Source of the DNA: an uncultured Mailhella sp.
GTDB taxonomy: Bacteria > Desulfobacterota > Desulfovibrionia > Desulfovibrionales > Desulfovibrionaceae
Direction: 5' to 3'
NCBI GenBank assembly: GCA_910577155.1
Contig: CAJTMS010000054.1
Span: 1-12,630 of the forward strand
Length of the DNA: 12,630 bases
Shown here: piece after piece, positions 1 to 6,961 of the stretch
How positions within the stretch are numbered: the first letter of the stretch is position 1
How the letters are laid out: each line of letters begins with the position of its first letter
Notes under the pieces: model-generated
Databases searched by the model: none
What the model saw: only the letters and a program-made list of their open reading frames with translations
Told to the model about the DNA's origin: nothing
Translations under genes and position numbers: made by a program

Positions 1-181
1 ATACCATGTCAAGCATCATACTGATAAAAAATAAATTAAATCAATAAAAATAGATAGATAGCCAGTAATAAGTAATTTGTCCCTTTGTATTTACTTTATG
101 GGTTTAAATTTATATATTTTAATTGCGTTATTGATGCAAAAAGATATTTTTTATTTAGACAATATTTTTTTTGAGGTTTGT

Positions 182-1621
182 ATGAATTTTACAATGGAAA
201 ATATCCTCTTTCTTGGTTCTGTACTGATATTTTTTAGTATTCTGATGACAAAGGCAAGCACGAAATTTGGTATACCTACCTTGCTTTTGTTCTTATTCTT
301 AGGCATGCTTTTTGGCAGTGACGGTTTAGGTCTGCACTTTTATAATGTGGAACAGGCACAATTTATCGGTATCATCGCATTGAGTATTATTTTGTTTACC
401 GGCGGCATGGACACTAAAATTAAACAAATCCGTCCTGTTCTGGCACAGGGGTTATTGCTTTCGACCTTTGGGGTTGTGCTGACAACGTTTTTTACAGGAT
501 TATTTATTTATTGTTTGTTTCAGCTTGATTTTATTCCCATGACTCTGACGCTGCCAACGTCGTTTTTGTTGGCAGCTACCATGTCATCAACGGACAGTGC
601 CTCTGTTTTCAGTCTTCTGCGCTCACAAAATCTGGAACTGAAAGATAATCTTCGTCCTATGCTTGAGCTTGAAAGCGGAAGCAATGACCCTGTTGCGTAT
701 ATGTTAACTATCGTTTTAATCCAATATATAGCTTATCCTGATACTGTTTCTGGGGTAAACGTACTTGTGCAGTTTGCAGTGCAGTTTCTTGTTGGCATGG
801 GCTTTGGGGGCTTGTGCGGCTTTGGCATGGTAAGGCTTTTGAGTTGTATTAATTTGAAAAATGCCATGCTCTATCCCTTATTGGTATTGGTTACCGTTTT
901 TATCACCAGTACGGCGACAGTGTATTTTAATGGAAACGGGTACTTGGCTGTCTATATAGCCGGAATAATTTTTGGTAATACAAAAAACCGCTTCAGACGG
1001 GAAATTAACACGTTTATGGATGGATTTACTTGGCTTTTCCAGATTGTGATGTTCCTTGTCCTTGGTCTATTGGTCAATCCGCATGAAATGTGGCAAGTTG
1101 CTGTTTTTGCACTTATTATTGGTTTATTTATGATGTTTGTTTCCAGACCTGTCAGTGTATTTCTTTGTTTGCTGCCTTTTAGGAAGATGAGCAGAAAAGC
1201 AAAACTTTTTGTTTCATGGGTAGGATTGCGAGGGGCAGTACCTATTATTTTTGCAACCTATCCTCTGGTGGCAGGCGTGGACTATTCGAACCAGCTTTTT
1301 AATATGGTCTTTTTTATTACCCTTGTTTCTCTTGTTTTGCAGGGTATGACAATTTCCAAAACGGCAATATCCTTTGGCTTAAAAGATGAAAATGCTGTGC
1401 CTCAAAAATCTTTTGATGTGGAATTATCTGATGATATTAATTCTGTTCTGCGGGAAGAATATGTGCAGAGCGATACAGCAGGCAAAACATTGTCGGAACT
1501 GCGTATGGAACAGGGGACACTTGTTATGTTGATAAAAAGAAACATGAAATATATTATCCCCAACGGAAGCACTATTTTGCTGGAGGGAGATAAATTATTG
1601 ATTATCGAAGAAACCAAATGA
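182..1621 (+). CDS. nhaP2: NhaP2/CvrA-type cation/proton antiporter (CPA1)
   Basis: Inner-membrane antiporter that exchanges K+ and/or Na+ for H+ in cytoplasmic ion and pH control. The 479-residue protein has about 12 hydrophobic segments. Family motifs visible are SSTDSAS (about 135-141), the ion-site stretch ESGSNDP (164-170, with Asp169), FLVLGLLVNP (about 291-300) and VGLRGAVP (347-354). A soluble tail from about 405 ends in a TrkA-C/RCK-C-like domain (PNGSTILLEGDKLLII), the layout of NhaP2/CvrA. The ATG at 182 is preferred because GAGG lies 5 bases upstream. The frame stays open upstream to a TTG at 77, but that start has no good ribosome site and adds an atypical leader; an ATG at 194 is also possible. 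The gene converges on tpa and has no evident link to taurine metabolism. Ion specificity cannot be read from sequence. Confidence 0.9.
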   Translation: MNFTMENILFLGSVLIFFSILMTKASTKFGIPTLLLFLFLGMLFGSDGLGLHFYNVEQAQFIGIIALSIILFTGGMDTKIKQIRPVLAQGLLLSTFGVVLTTFFTGLFIYCLFQLDFIPMTLTLPTSFLLAATMSSTDSASVFSLLRSQNLELKDNLRPMLELESGSNDPVAYMLTIVLIQYIAYPDTVSGVNVLVQFAVQFLVGMGFGGLCGFGMVRLLSCINLKNAMLYPLLVLVTVFITSTATVYFNGNGYLAVYIAGIIFGNTKNRFRREINTFMDGFTWLFQIVMFLVLGLLVNPHEMWQVAVFALIIGLFMMFVSRPVSVFLCLLPFRKMSRKAKLFVSWVGLRGAVPIIFATYPLVAGVDYSNQLFNMVFFITLVSLVLQGMTISKTAISFGLKDENAVPQKSFDVELSDDINSVLREEYVQSDTAGKTLSELRMEQGTLVMLIKRNMKYIIPNGSTILLEGDKLLIIEETK

Positions 1622-1999
1622 GGTTTTGATAGGTCATTGTTGCTTGGGGATGGCTTTGTTGTCCATTTGCGTAAAGCTCGCTTACTCGCTAAGGCTAATA
1701 ACTTTGTCGCCATTTGCTGTTGGCTCTGTTGTTCATTTCTGTATCTTTGCTGGTTGCTTCCGTAACGTTCACAAATTTATTAACGGCTGTCGCAGGGCTT
1801 ATTTTTCGATAGCTATCGCTCTCTCCAAATTTTCTTTCAATGCCGTTTTATAACTACTTTTCATAAGAGAGAAGTCGTTTTTATTCAGTATAGTTACTGG
1901 ACTCCTCATTTCTCTAAAAAAAATAAGTAAAAGCTGCAGAAAACTGCTCCAATTGAGATGCCATTGCATAGGATAAAATAAAAATTGTATGATTAAACA
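1622..1999. other. Non-coding gap with degenerate repeats
   Basis: This gap of nearly 400 bases lies between two convergent genes. Short open frames cross it on both strands, but none has a ribosome site or a recognisable product. The left half (about 1630-1850) is less AT-rich than the rest. It holds imperfect copies of a TTTGTTGTCCATTT-like unit, a tandem octamer pair CTCGCTTA/CTCGCTAA (1677-1692) and a perfect palindrome CGATAGCTATCG (1807-1818). The right half is plain AT-rich sequence. It could be a decayed gene or a dispersed intergenic repeat; I see no transposase or terminal inverted repeats. Confidence 0.5.
1651..1740 (+). repeat. Three imperfect copies of a ~17-bp unit
   Basis: TGGCTTTGTTGTCCATTT at 1651-1668 recurs as TGGCTCTGTTGTTCATTT at 1721-1738, with 16 of 18 bases the same and a shift of exactly 70 bp. 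A third, looser copy, ACTTTGTCGCCATTTGC, lies between them at 1701-1717. No function is known to me. Confidence 0.45.
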
Positions 2000-2027
2000 A
2001 AAAAAGGCGGCATAAGCCGCCTTTTTT
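1999..2027 (-). terminator. Rho-independent terminator after tpa, probably bidirectional
   Basis: GGCGGC (2006-2011) pairs with GCCGCC (2016-2021) around an ATAA loop. An A-run (1999-2005) and a T-run (2022-2027) flank the stem, so it can end transcripts in either direction. It lies 24 bases past the tpa stop codon and could also stop transcripts arriving from the antiporter gene. Confidence 0.88.
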
Positions 2028-2050
2028 ATATTTTTGCAAAGAGCAAATTA

Positions 2051-3442
2051 CTATTTGCTAACTTCTGCAAGAGCTTTGTCAAGAGCTGATACGATAACAT
2101 CAATGTCAGCAGTTGTAGCAATAAGAGCCGGGCTGAAACAAAGGGTGTTATTGAATTTCTTGAAGCAGCGAGAAGTTTTACCGATAAGAACGCCTTGCTT
2201 CATGCAGTTACCAACAACTGCACCGGCAAAGGATTCAGCAACCGGTTCTTTCGTAGCACGGTCTTTTACAAGTTCCATACCTAAGAACAAGCCTTTACCG
2301 CGAACATCGCCAACACAAGCATACTTATCTTTGAGTTCGAGAAGTTTACCCATGAAGTATTCACCTACTTTCGTGGTGTTTTCAAGGAGATTTTCTTTTT
2401 CAATGATTTCAAGGTTAGCAATAGCAGCTGCAGGACCGGAAGTACATCCACCGAAGGTAGAAATATCACGGAAATATTTTTCACGGTCAGCAGGATCAGC
2501 AATGAAGTCTTGGAATACTTTTTCAGTTGTAACTGTGCAGGAAATAGCTGCATAACCGGAAGCAACACCTTTAGCCATGGTTACGATGTCCGGTTGTACG
2601 TCAAAGTGCTGATAGCCAAACCATTTACCGGTTCTGCCAAGACCGCAGACAACTTCGTCAATGATAAGAAGAATGTCATATTTCTTACAGATTTCAGAAA
2701 CTCTCTTGAGGTAATCTTGTGGAGGAACAAGAACACCGCCGCCGGCAGTGATAGGTTCTACGATAACACCGCCAACGGTGTCAGGACCTTCAGCGATGAT
2801 AACTTTTTCAAGTTCGTTAGCAAATAATTCACCAAGTTTAGGATCTTTTGGATCAAGCCCCCATGGGTTACGGTAGCAGTCAGCTTCCGGGAATGGAATA
2901 AAGCCGGGAGTGAATGGTCCGTATTGGTCACGGCGTTCTTCTTGACCACAGGCAGAAAGAGTAGAAATGGTTGTACCATGGTAGTCACGGTTACGATAAA
3001 GAACTTTATATTTCTTGCCTTGGTGTTTCAAAACAGAAATTTGACGAACAATCTTGAATGCTTTTTCGTTAGCTTCGGAACCGGAGTTAGAAATATAAAC
3101 ACGGCTCATGCCAGGCATTTTAGAAATAAGTTTTTCAGCAAAAAGAGCTGTTGGGGTGTTACCAAAAGAGTTAGCAAAGTAGCAAAGTTTTTTGAGTTGT
3201 TTTGCAACAGCGTCAACGATTTCGTCACGGCCGTATCCAACGTTAACGGTCCAAACACCACCGGATACAGCGTCAAGATATTTGTTGCCTTTTACGTCAT
3301 ATACGTTGATGCCTTCGCCATGGTCGAAAAGAACAGGGTCAGCATTTTCAAAATTTTTGTGTTGGGTCAAATGGTGCCATACATATTTTTTATCAAGAGC
3401 AATAACTTCCTGAGCGGTAAGTTCTTTTTTGCAGCAAGCCAT
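2051..3442 (-). CDS. tpa: Taurine:pyruvate aminotransferase
   Basis: PLP-dependent class III aminotransferase of the cytoplasm: taurine + pyruvate gives sulfoacetaldehyde + L-alanine, the first step of taurine dissimilation. The 463-residue length fits the family. Visible motifs are NSGSEANEKAFK (about 119-130, cofactor phosphate binding), YHGTT (about 154-158), IIDEV (about 260-264, Asp262 for the PLP ring nitrogen) and TMAKGVASGY, where Lys291 should form the Schiff base. The ATG at 3442 is chosen because GGAGG (3455-3451) lies 8 bases upstream; an in-frame TTG at 3457 would overlap that site. Tpa is favoured over other omega-aminotransferases by overall sequence resemblance and by the neighbouring ald and xsc. 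It lies downstream of ald on the same strand, with a terminator-like hairpin between them. Confidence 0.93.
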   Translation of the reverse strand: MACCKKELTAQEVIALDKKYVWHHLTQHKNFENADPVLFDHGEGINVYDVKGNKYLDAVSGGVWTVNVGYGRDEIVDAVAKQLKKLCYFANSFGNTPTALFAEKLISKMPGMSRVYISNSGSEANEKAFKIVRQISVLKHQGKKYKVLYRNRDYHGTTISTLSACGQEERRDQYGPFTPGFIPFPEADCYRNPWGLDPKDPKLGELFANELEKVIIAEGPDTVGGVIVEPITAGGGVLVPPQDYLKRVSEICKKYDILLIIDEVVCGLGRTGKWFGYQHFDVQPDIVTMAKGVASGYAAISCTVTTEKVFQDFIADPADREKYFRDISTFGGCTSGPAAAIANLEIIEKENLLENTTKVGEYFMGKLLELKDKYACVGDVRGKGLFLGMELVKDRATKEPVAESFAGAVVGNCMKQGVLIGKTSRCFKKFNNTLCFSPALIATTADIDVIVSALDKALAEVSK

Positions 3443-3485
3443 AATAGTAGCCTCCAAAAGGATTTTATTGTTTAAATGTGATTAT

Positions 3486-3525
3486 AAAAAAAGTCCATAG
3501 GGGGGGACATATATCCCCTATGGAC
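3486..3525 (-). terminator. Strong hairpin with U-tract between ald and tpa
   Basis: GTCCATAGGGG (3493-3503) and CCCCTATGGAC (3515-3525) form a perfect 11-bp stem with an 11-base loop. On the minus strand it is followed by seven T (complement of 3486-3492). It has the full form of an intrinsic terminator for ald, yet only 43 bases separate it from the tpa ATG. It may act as a partial terminator or as a processing and stability element. Confidence 0.82.
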
Positions 3526-3536
3526 AAAAGATTATA

Positions 3537-4658
3537 TTAGAGTGCTTCGCTCAAAGCGTGGCATTCCATGTTGAATTTGTCAGCAACGCCCTTGAAGAAT
3601 ACTTTACCGTCATGGGTGTTAAGACCTTTTGCAAGAGATTCGTTAGCTTTGCAAGCGTCCTTCCAGCCCTTGTTAGCAAGCTGTACCATGTAAGGCAAGG
3701 TTGCGTTGGTAAGGGTGAAAGTAGAAGTACGAGCAACAGCACCGGGCATGTTGCCTACGCAATAGCAAACTACGCCGTTGTCAGACATAAATGTCGGGTT
3801 ATCGTGGCTTGTAGCACCGTGTTTAGCTGTGATTTCAACAGCACCGCCTTGGTCAATAGCAACGTCAACGATAACTGAACCGCGTTTCATGGTTTTTACC
3901 ATGTCGTTAGTAACAAGTTGCGGAGTTGCAGCACCAGGAATAAGAACGGAACCGACAACAACATCAGCGTCTTTTACTGCATGAGAAATGTTCAAAGCGT
4001 TAGAGAAGAGGGTTTGGATTTTGTTGCCATAAAGGTCGTCAATTTGACGGAGACGGTCAATATTGTTATCAATAATGGTAACTTTAGCGCCCATGCCGAC
4101 AGCAACTTTAGCAGCGTTGAAACCAACAACACCGGCACCAACTACTACGAAGTTAGCAGCAGGAACACCGGCGGTACCGCCCATGAGAAGACCCATACCG
4201 CCTGCGTTTTTGGTAAGGAGGTTAGCAGCAACTTGAGCAGCCATACGACCTGCAACTTCTGACATAGGAGCAAGAAGAGGAAGTACGCGGGTTGGGAGTT
4301 GTACTGTTTCATAAGCGATAGCTGTTACTTTCTTTTCGAGAAGAGCTTTCGTAAGAGCCGGTTCTGCAGCAAGGTGAAGATAGGTGAAAAGAACCATGCC
4401 TTCACGGAAATATTGATATTCTGATTCAAGAGGTTCTTTTACTTTAACAACCATATCGCCGCTCCAAGCTTCTTTAGCTGTGCTAACGATAGTTGCGCCT
4501 TGTGCTTTATAATCATCATCATGAATACCGATTTCATCACCGGCTTTGGTTTCAACTAAAACTTTGTGACCTGCGTCAACAAGAGCTTTTACACCAGCAG
4601 GGGTGATACCAACACGATATTCTTTGTTTTTAATTTCTTTTGGAACACTAACGATCAT
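3537..4658 (-). CDS. ald: Alanine dehydrogenase (NAD+)
   Basis: Cytoplasmic enzyme: L-alanine + NAD+ + H2O gives pyruvate + NH4+ + NADH. Here it would regenerate the pyruvate used by Tpa and release the taurine nitrogen. The 373 residues match the usual length of about 370. The N-terminus MIVSVPKEIKNKEYRVGITP is typical. Expected catalytic and substrate residues are present: Lys74 in VKVKEP, His95 in YLHLA and Asp269 in AIDQGG. The dinucleotide fold shows GAGVVG (174-179), and Asp197 at the end of the second strand suits NAD+. The start is supported by AGGAG (4670-4666) 7 bases upstream. It is the first gene after a sigma-54-type promoter, with tpa downstream. Its codons look well adapted, with many GCA/GTT and C-ending aromatic and Asn codons, as in tpa and xsc. 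Confidence 0.96.
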   Translation of the reverse strand: MIVSVPKEIKNKEYRVGITPAGVKALVDAGHKVLVETKAGDEIGIHDDDYKAQGATIVSTAKEAWSGDMVVKVKEPLESEYQYFREGMVLFTYLHLAAEPALTKALLEKKVTAIAYETVQLPTRVLPLLAPMSEVAGRMAAQVAANLLTKNAGGMGLLMGGTAGVPAANFVVVGAGVVGFNAAKVAVGMGAKVTIIDNNIDRLRQIDDLYGNKIQTLFSNALNISHAVKDADVVVGSVLIPGAATPQLVTNDMVKTMKRGSVIVDVAIDQGGAVEITAKHGATSHDNPTFMSDNGVVCYCVGNMPGAVARTSTFTLTNATLPYMVQLANKGWKDACKANESLAKGLNTHDGKVFFKGVADKFNMECHALSEAL

Positions 4659-4729
4659 TTTTTTTCTCCTAAAAATTTTATTAGTTAGTTTAAACAGAAA
4701 ACTCTGTTTATCAATTCTGCTACCTATAT

Positions 4730-4745
4730 AGCAATTCTTGTTCCA
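4730..4745 (-). promoter_or_regulatory. Sigma-54 (-24/-12) promoter of ald-tpa
   Basis: On the minus strand the site reads TGGAACAAGAATTGCT, against the consensus TGGCACGNNNNTTGCW. It matches at 10 of 12 defined positions, and GG and GC are exactly 10 bases apart. Transcription would start near 4719, about 60 bases before the ald ATG. A sigma-54 activator is encoded next door, and a shared upstream motif lies 115 bp further up. Confidence 0.75.
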
Positions 4746-4832
4746 AAATTAACAGTTTAAAATTTTATTTTTTTATTGTGTTGAAAAGTATGAGAAAAAA
4801 ATATTTTTTGTCTGGAGATATTTTTCACAAAT

Positions 4833-4872
4833 AAAAAAATGCATGGTTTAAAAGAGTAAACAATGCATTTTT
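4833..4872 (-). terminator. AT-rich terminator after the activator gene
   Basis: Arms 4835-4850 and 4857-4872 (AAAAATGCAT-G-GTTTA against TAAAC-A-ATGCATTTTT) pair over 15 of 16 positions around a 6-base loop. The minus-strand transcript continues into U (complement of the A-run from 4833). The stem is low in GC, so termination may be weak. It overlaps the shared regulatory motif at 4861-4880. Confidence 0.55.
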
Positions 4873-4880
4873 GACTTGCC
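4861..4880 (-). promoter_or_regulatory. Shared 20-bp motif, copy A (putative enhancer for ald-tpa)
   Basis: On the minus strand it reads GGCAAGTCAAAAATGCATTG. It is 18/20 identical to the copy upstream of xsc and 15/20 to the first copy near the TRAP genes. It ends 115 bp upstream of the ald sigma-54 promoter, a normal distance for a site bound by a sigma-54 activator, and begins 12 bases past the activator's stop codon. Binding by that activator is inferred. Confidence 0.7.
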
Positions 4881-4892
4881 TGAATAAGGGTT

Positions 4893-6650
4893 TTAATCAG
4901 AAATTTTTATGCCCAGATGTTTTGCTTTTCTCACCACGGTAGACTGGCTAATTCCCAGTTTTTTCGCTGCCTTATATGTACTTCCTTCCTGCACAAGGGT
5001 ATCTTTAATCATGGTGTATTCCAGCTCGAAAACTGCTTCTTCAAGGGTTTTGTCATTGAGATTGGCAATGGAAGTTTGCGTATTTTCAGTTAATTTTTCT
5101 TTAAAGACATAGGGATGCAAATCTGAAGGGCGGATGAGATTTCCTTCTGTCATGGCAGCCAAATACTCCACAGCTCCTCGAAGTTCCCGCACATTGCCCG
5201 GCCATGAAAAAGAGGAGAGGGCAAGCAGGGTTTTAGGGGCAAAGCTTTTTGTGGTATTGAGCCGCTTGCATGCGTCTGCCAGAAAAGATTTTGCAAGTTC
5301 AGGGATATCTTCCTGACGCTCCCTAAGAGGAGGGATATTAACATTTAATATATGCAGCCTGTAAAAAAGGTCTTCACGAAATTCTTTGCGTTTGACTAAT
5401 TCATCTAAGGGTCTGTTGGTTGCAGCTATGATACGCACATCGACATTGACAAGGGTATTTCCCCCTACGCGGTGAAAACCATAATTATCCAGTACATGCA
5501 AAAGCTTAGCCTGCACGGAAAGAGGAAGTTCGCCAATTTCATCTAAAAGCAGTGTACCTTTGTCTGCCTGTTCAAAATAGCCTCTTCTTCCTGCCTGATC
5601 TGCGCCGGTAAAGGAGCCTTTTTCATAGCCGAACAGTTCGGAATCAATCAGAGATTCTGCAATAGCTGCACAGTTTATGGCAATAAAGGGTCTGTCTTTT
5701 CGGGAGCTGTTTTCATGAATAAAGGAGGCGGCAAGGCTTTTTCCTGTTCCTGTTTCGCCTAAAAGCAAAACACAGGAAGGTGATTTTGCAACTTTTTTGA
5801 GCTGTTCAAGGCAATTTTGAAAGGTTTTGCTTGTGCCAATATATTTTGAGCCATTTTCAAACTTTTTCAGCTCACCTTTGTATTGTTTTACGCTTTGTTC
5901 TGCGTCTATTACTTTTTTAAGCAAATCATCATATTCTGCCATATCACGGATAATTGCCACAACTTTTTCTACATTTCCGTTTTCATCGAGAATAGGGGTA
6001 CTGGTGTTGAGACAGTGTTTTCCGTTGGAATAATCATCAAATTGGGTGACGGTTTTTTTTTGGTTCAGCGCATTCAATGTGACGCAGTTAGTGAATTTCC
6101 CTTGTATCATCGGAATGGTAACGTGCTTGCCAATAACGTCTTTAGGAGAAATGCCGGCTATACGTTTCATTGCCTTATTGGCATAGAGCGTAATGCCGTT
6201 TCCGTTGATAATCCAGATACCGTCATGGATTGAGTCAAGCAGAACATCAAAATCATGGACAAGAAGTTCGGGGCTCTCTTTTTTTTGATAGGGAATTTCC
6301 GCCCAAAAAAACAAAATAAGCTCATCGTCAGGCAGAGGAATATTCTCAGTATCTTTGGAGATGTTTTTGATAAAATAGATATACGTTTTGTGTCCGATAA
6401 AAATGGCATTAATCGGATTTTCAAGGGTGGTTTCAGCGGTAAAAGAAATTTCATTGATACCAAGCTTTTTGAGCAGAACCAATATGTCCTTGCCTAGAAT
6501 TATTTTCTCACTTGTATTAAAAAAAGTTAAAGCTTTTTCATTTGCTGCCAGAATAGTTCCTTTTTCCTTTATAAGAAGACAGGAACAAAAGGGGATAGGA
6601 TAGTTTGCCGTATATTGTTTTAAAATTTCTTGGTACTTGTTTTCTTGCAT
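4893..6650 (-). CDS. PAS-domain sigma-54-dependent transcriptional activator (TauR-like role)
   Basis: Bacterial enhancer-binding protein of 585 residues, probably the taurine-responsive activator of this locus. The N-terminus (about 1-100) looks like a divergent PAS-type sensor. A clearer PAS domain spans about 134-240 (DSIHDGIWIINGNGITLYAN), then a short charged helix leads into the AAA+ domain. The AAA+ domain has Walker A GETGTGKS (298-305), the sigma-54 loop as GSFTGA (345-350, Ser for the usual Ala), Walker B LLLDE (367-371) and the arginine-finger region FREDLFYR (424-431). The C-terminal helix-turn-helix is TYKAAKKLGISQSTVVRKAK (about 558-577), of TyrR-like style. There is no phosphorylatable receiver domain, so it probably senses a ligand directly. 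I chose the ATG at 6650, which has AGG upstream. A start at 6698 would lie inside a regulatory repeat and lacks a ribosome site. Confidence 0.9.
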   Translation of the reverse strand: MQENKYQEILKQYTANYPIPFCSCLLIKEKGTILAANEKALTFFNTSEKIILGKDILVLLKKLGINEISFTAETTLENPINAIFIGHKTYIYFIKNISKDTENIPLPDDELILFFWAEIPYQKKESPELLVHDFDVLLDSIHDGIWIINGNGITLYANKAMKRIAGISPKDVIGKHVTIPMIQGKFTNCVTLNALNQKKTVTQFDDYSNGKHCLNTSTPILDENGNVEKVVAIIRDMAEYDDLLKKVIDAEQSVKQYKGELKKFENGSKYIGTSKTFQNCLEQLKKVAKSPSCVLLLGETGTGKSLAASFIHENSSRKDRPFIAINCAAIAESLIDSELFGYEKGSFTGADQAGRRGYFEQADKGTLLLDEIGELPLSVQAKLLHVLDNYGFHRVGGNTLVNVDVRIIAATNRPLDELVKRKEFREDLFYRLHILNVNIPPLRERQEDIPELAKSFLADACKRLNTTKSFAPKTLLALSSFSWPGNVRELRGAVEYLAAMTEGNLIRPSDLHPYVFKEKLTENTQTSIANLNDKTLEEAVFELEYTMIKDTLVQEGSTYKAAKKLGISQSTVVRKAKHLGIKISD

Positions 6651-6672
6651 AACATACCTGTTTAATATTGAT

Positions 6673-6678
6673 ATTATA
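6673..6678 (-). promoter_or_regulatory. Possible -10 box of the activator gene
   Basis: The minus strand carries a perfect TATAAT 22 bases upstream of the chosen start. No convincing -35 is present: the spaced position falls inside the shared motif at 6681-6700. If real, a protein bound there would sit over the -35 region, which fits autoregulation. Confidence 0.4.
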
Positions 6679-6680
6679 AA

Positions 6681-6700
6681 GGCAAGTTGTATTTGCATTG
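6681..6700 (+). promoter_or_regulatory. Shared 20-bp motif, copy C
   Basis: Reads GGCAAGTTGTATTTGCATTG. Its last 18 bases are repeated without change at 6725-6742, and both ends match the ald and xsc copies (GGCAAGT and TGCATTG). It lies between the activator and the TRAP operon. Confidence 0.65.
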
Positions 6701-6722
6701 ATTAGCACAACAAGGGGAATAA

Positions 6723-6742
6723 ATCAAGTTGTATTTGCATTG
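6723..6742 (+). promoter_or_regulatory. Shared 20-bp motif, copy D
   Basis: Reads ATCAAGTTGTATTTGCATTG, 18/20 identical to copy C and shifted by 42 bp, which is about four helical turns. Paired sites on one face of the helix are usual for oligomeric activators. A weaker partial copy, CAAATTGTATTT, follows at 6754-6765. Confidence 0.62.
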
Positions 6743-6860
6743 CTGTTTTGTAACAAATTGTATTTATAAAAGAAAAAATATTAGGGGTAAATTTGTGAGA
6801 CTGTCGGTTTGGAATAATCTTTTTTTTTCGTAAAAATAAAGGAAAATAAACATTATTTTG

Positions 6861-6887
6861 TTGACTTTGTTTTTTTTTTTTTATTCA
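6861..6887 (+). promoter_or_regulatory. Possible sigma-70 promoter of the TRAP operon, with a T13 tract
   Basis: TTGACT (6861-6866) resembles a -35 box and TATTCA (6882-6887) weakly resembles a -10 box, 15 bases apart. Most of the spacer is a run of 13 T (6870-6882). I found no GG-N10-GC sigma-54 site between 6701 and 6961. TATTAT at 6920-6925 is another possible -10. The assignment is weak. Confidence 0.3.
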
Positions 6888-6961
6888 AGTAGTTAAGGCC
6901 AAATGAAATTTTGAGCAAGTATTATTTCATTGGTTTTAGATTATTTGTTAAGGAGCTTTTT

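Noticed and set aside
50..62. Short TAGA tandem repeat upstream of the antiporter gene
   Set aside because: Only about three units in an AT-rich leader; too short to call functional.
1402..1853. Overlapping short open frames on both strands at the end of and after the antiporter gene
   Set aside because: No ribosome sites and no recognisable protein features; the minus-strand frame is partly the complement of the antiporter coding sequence.
2034..4262. Several long plus-strand frames opposite tpa and ald
   Set aside because: They are complements of well-supported genes with clear family motifs and are explained by the codon bias of those genes.
6651..6698. Sixteen-residue N-terminal extension of the activator from the ATG at 6698
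   Set aside because: That ATG lies inside regulatory copy C and has no ribosome site, while the ATG at 6650 has AGG at a good distance.
6811..6828. TTGGAATAATC followed by nine T as a possible sigma-54 promoter or terminator for the TRAP operon
   Set aside because: No GC lies at the -12 position after GG, and no stem precedes the T-run.
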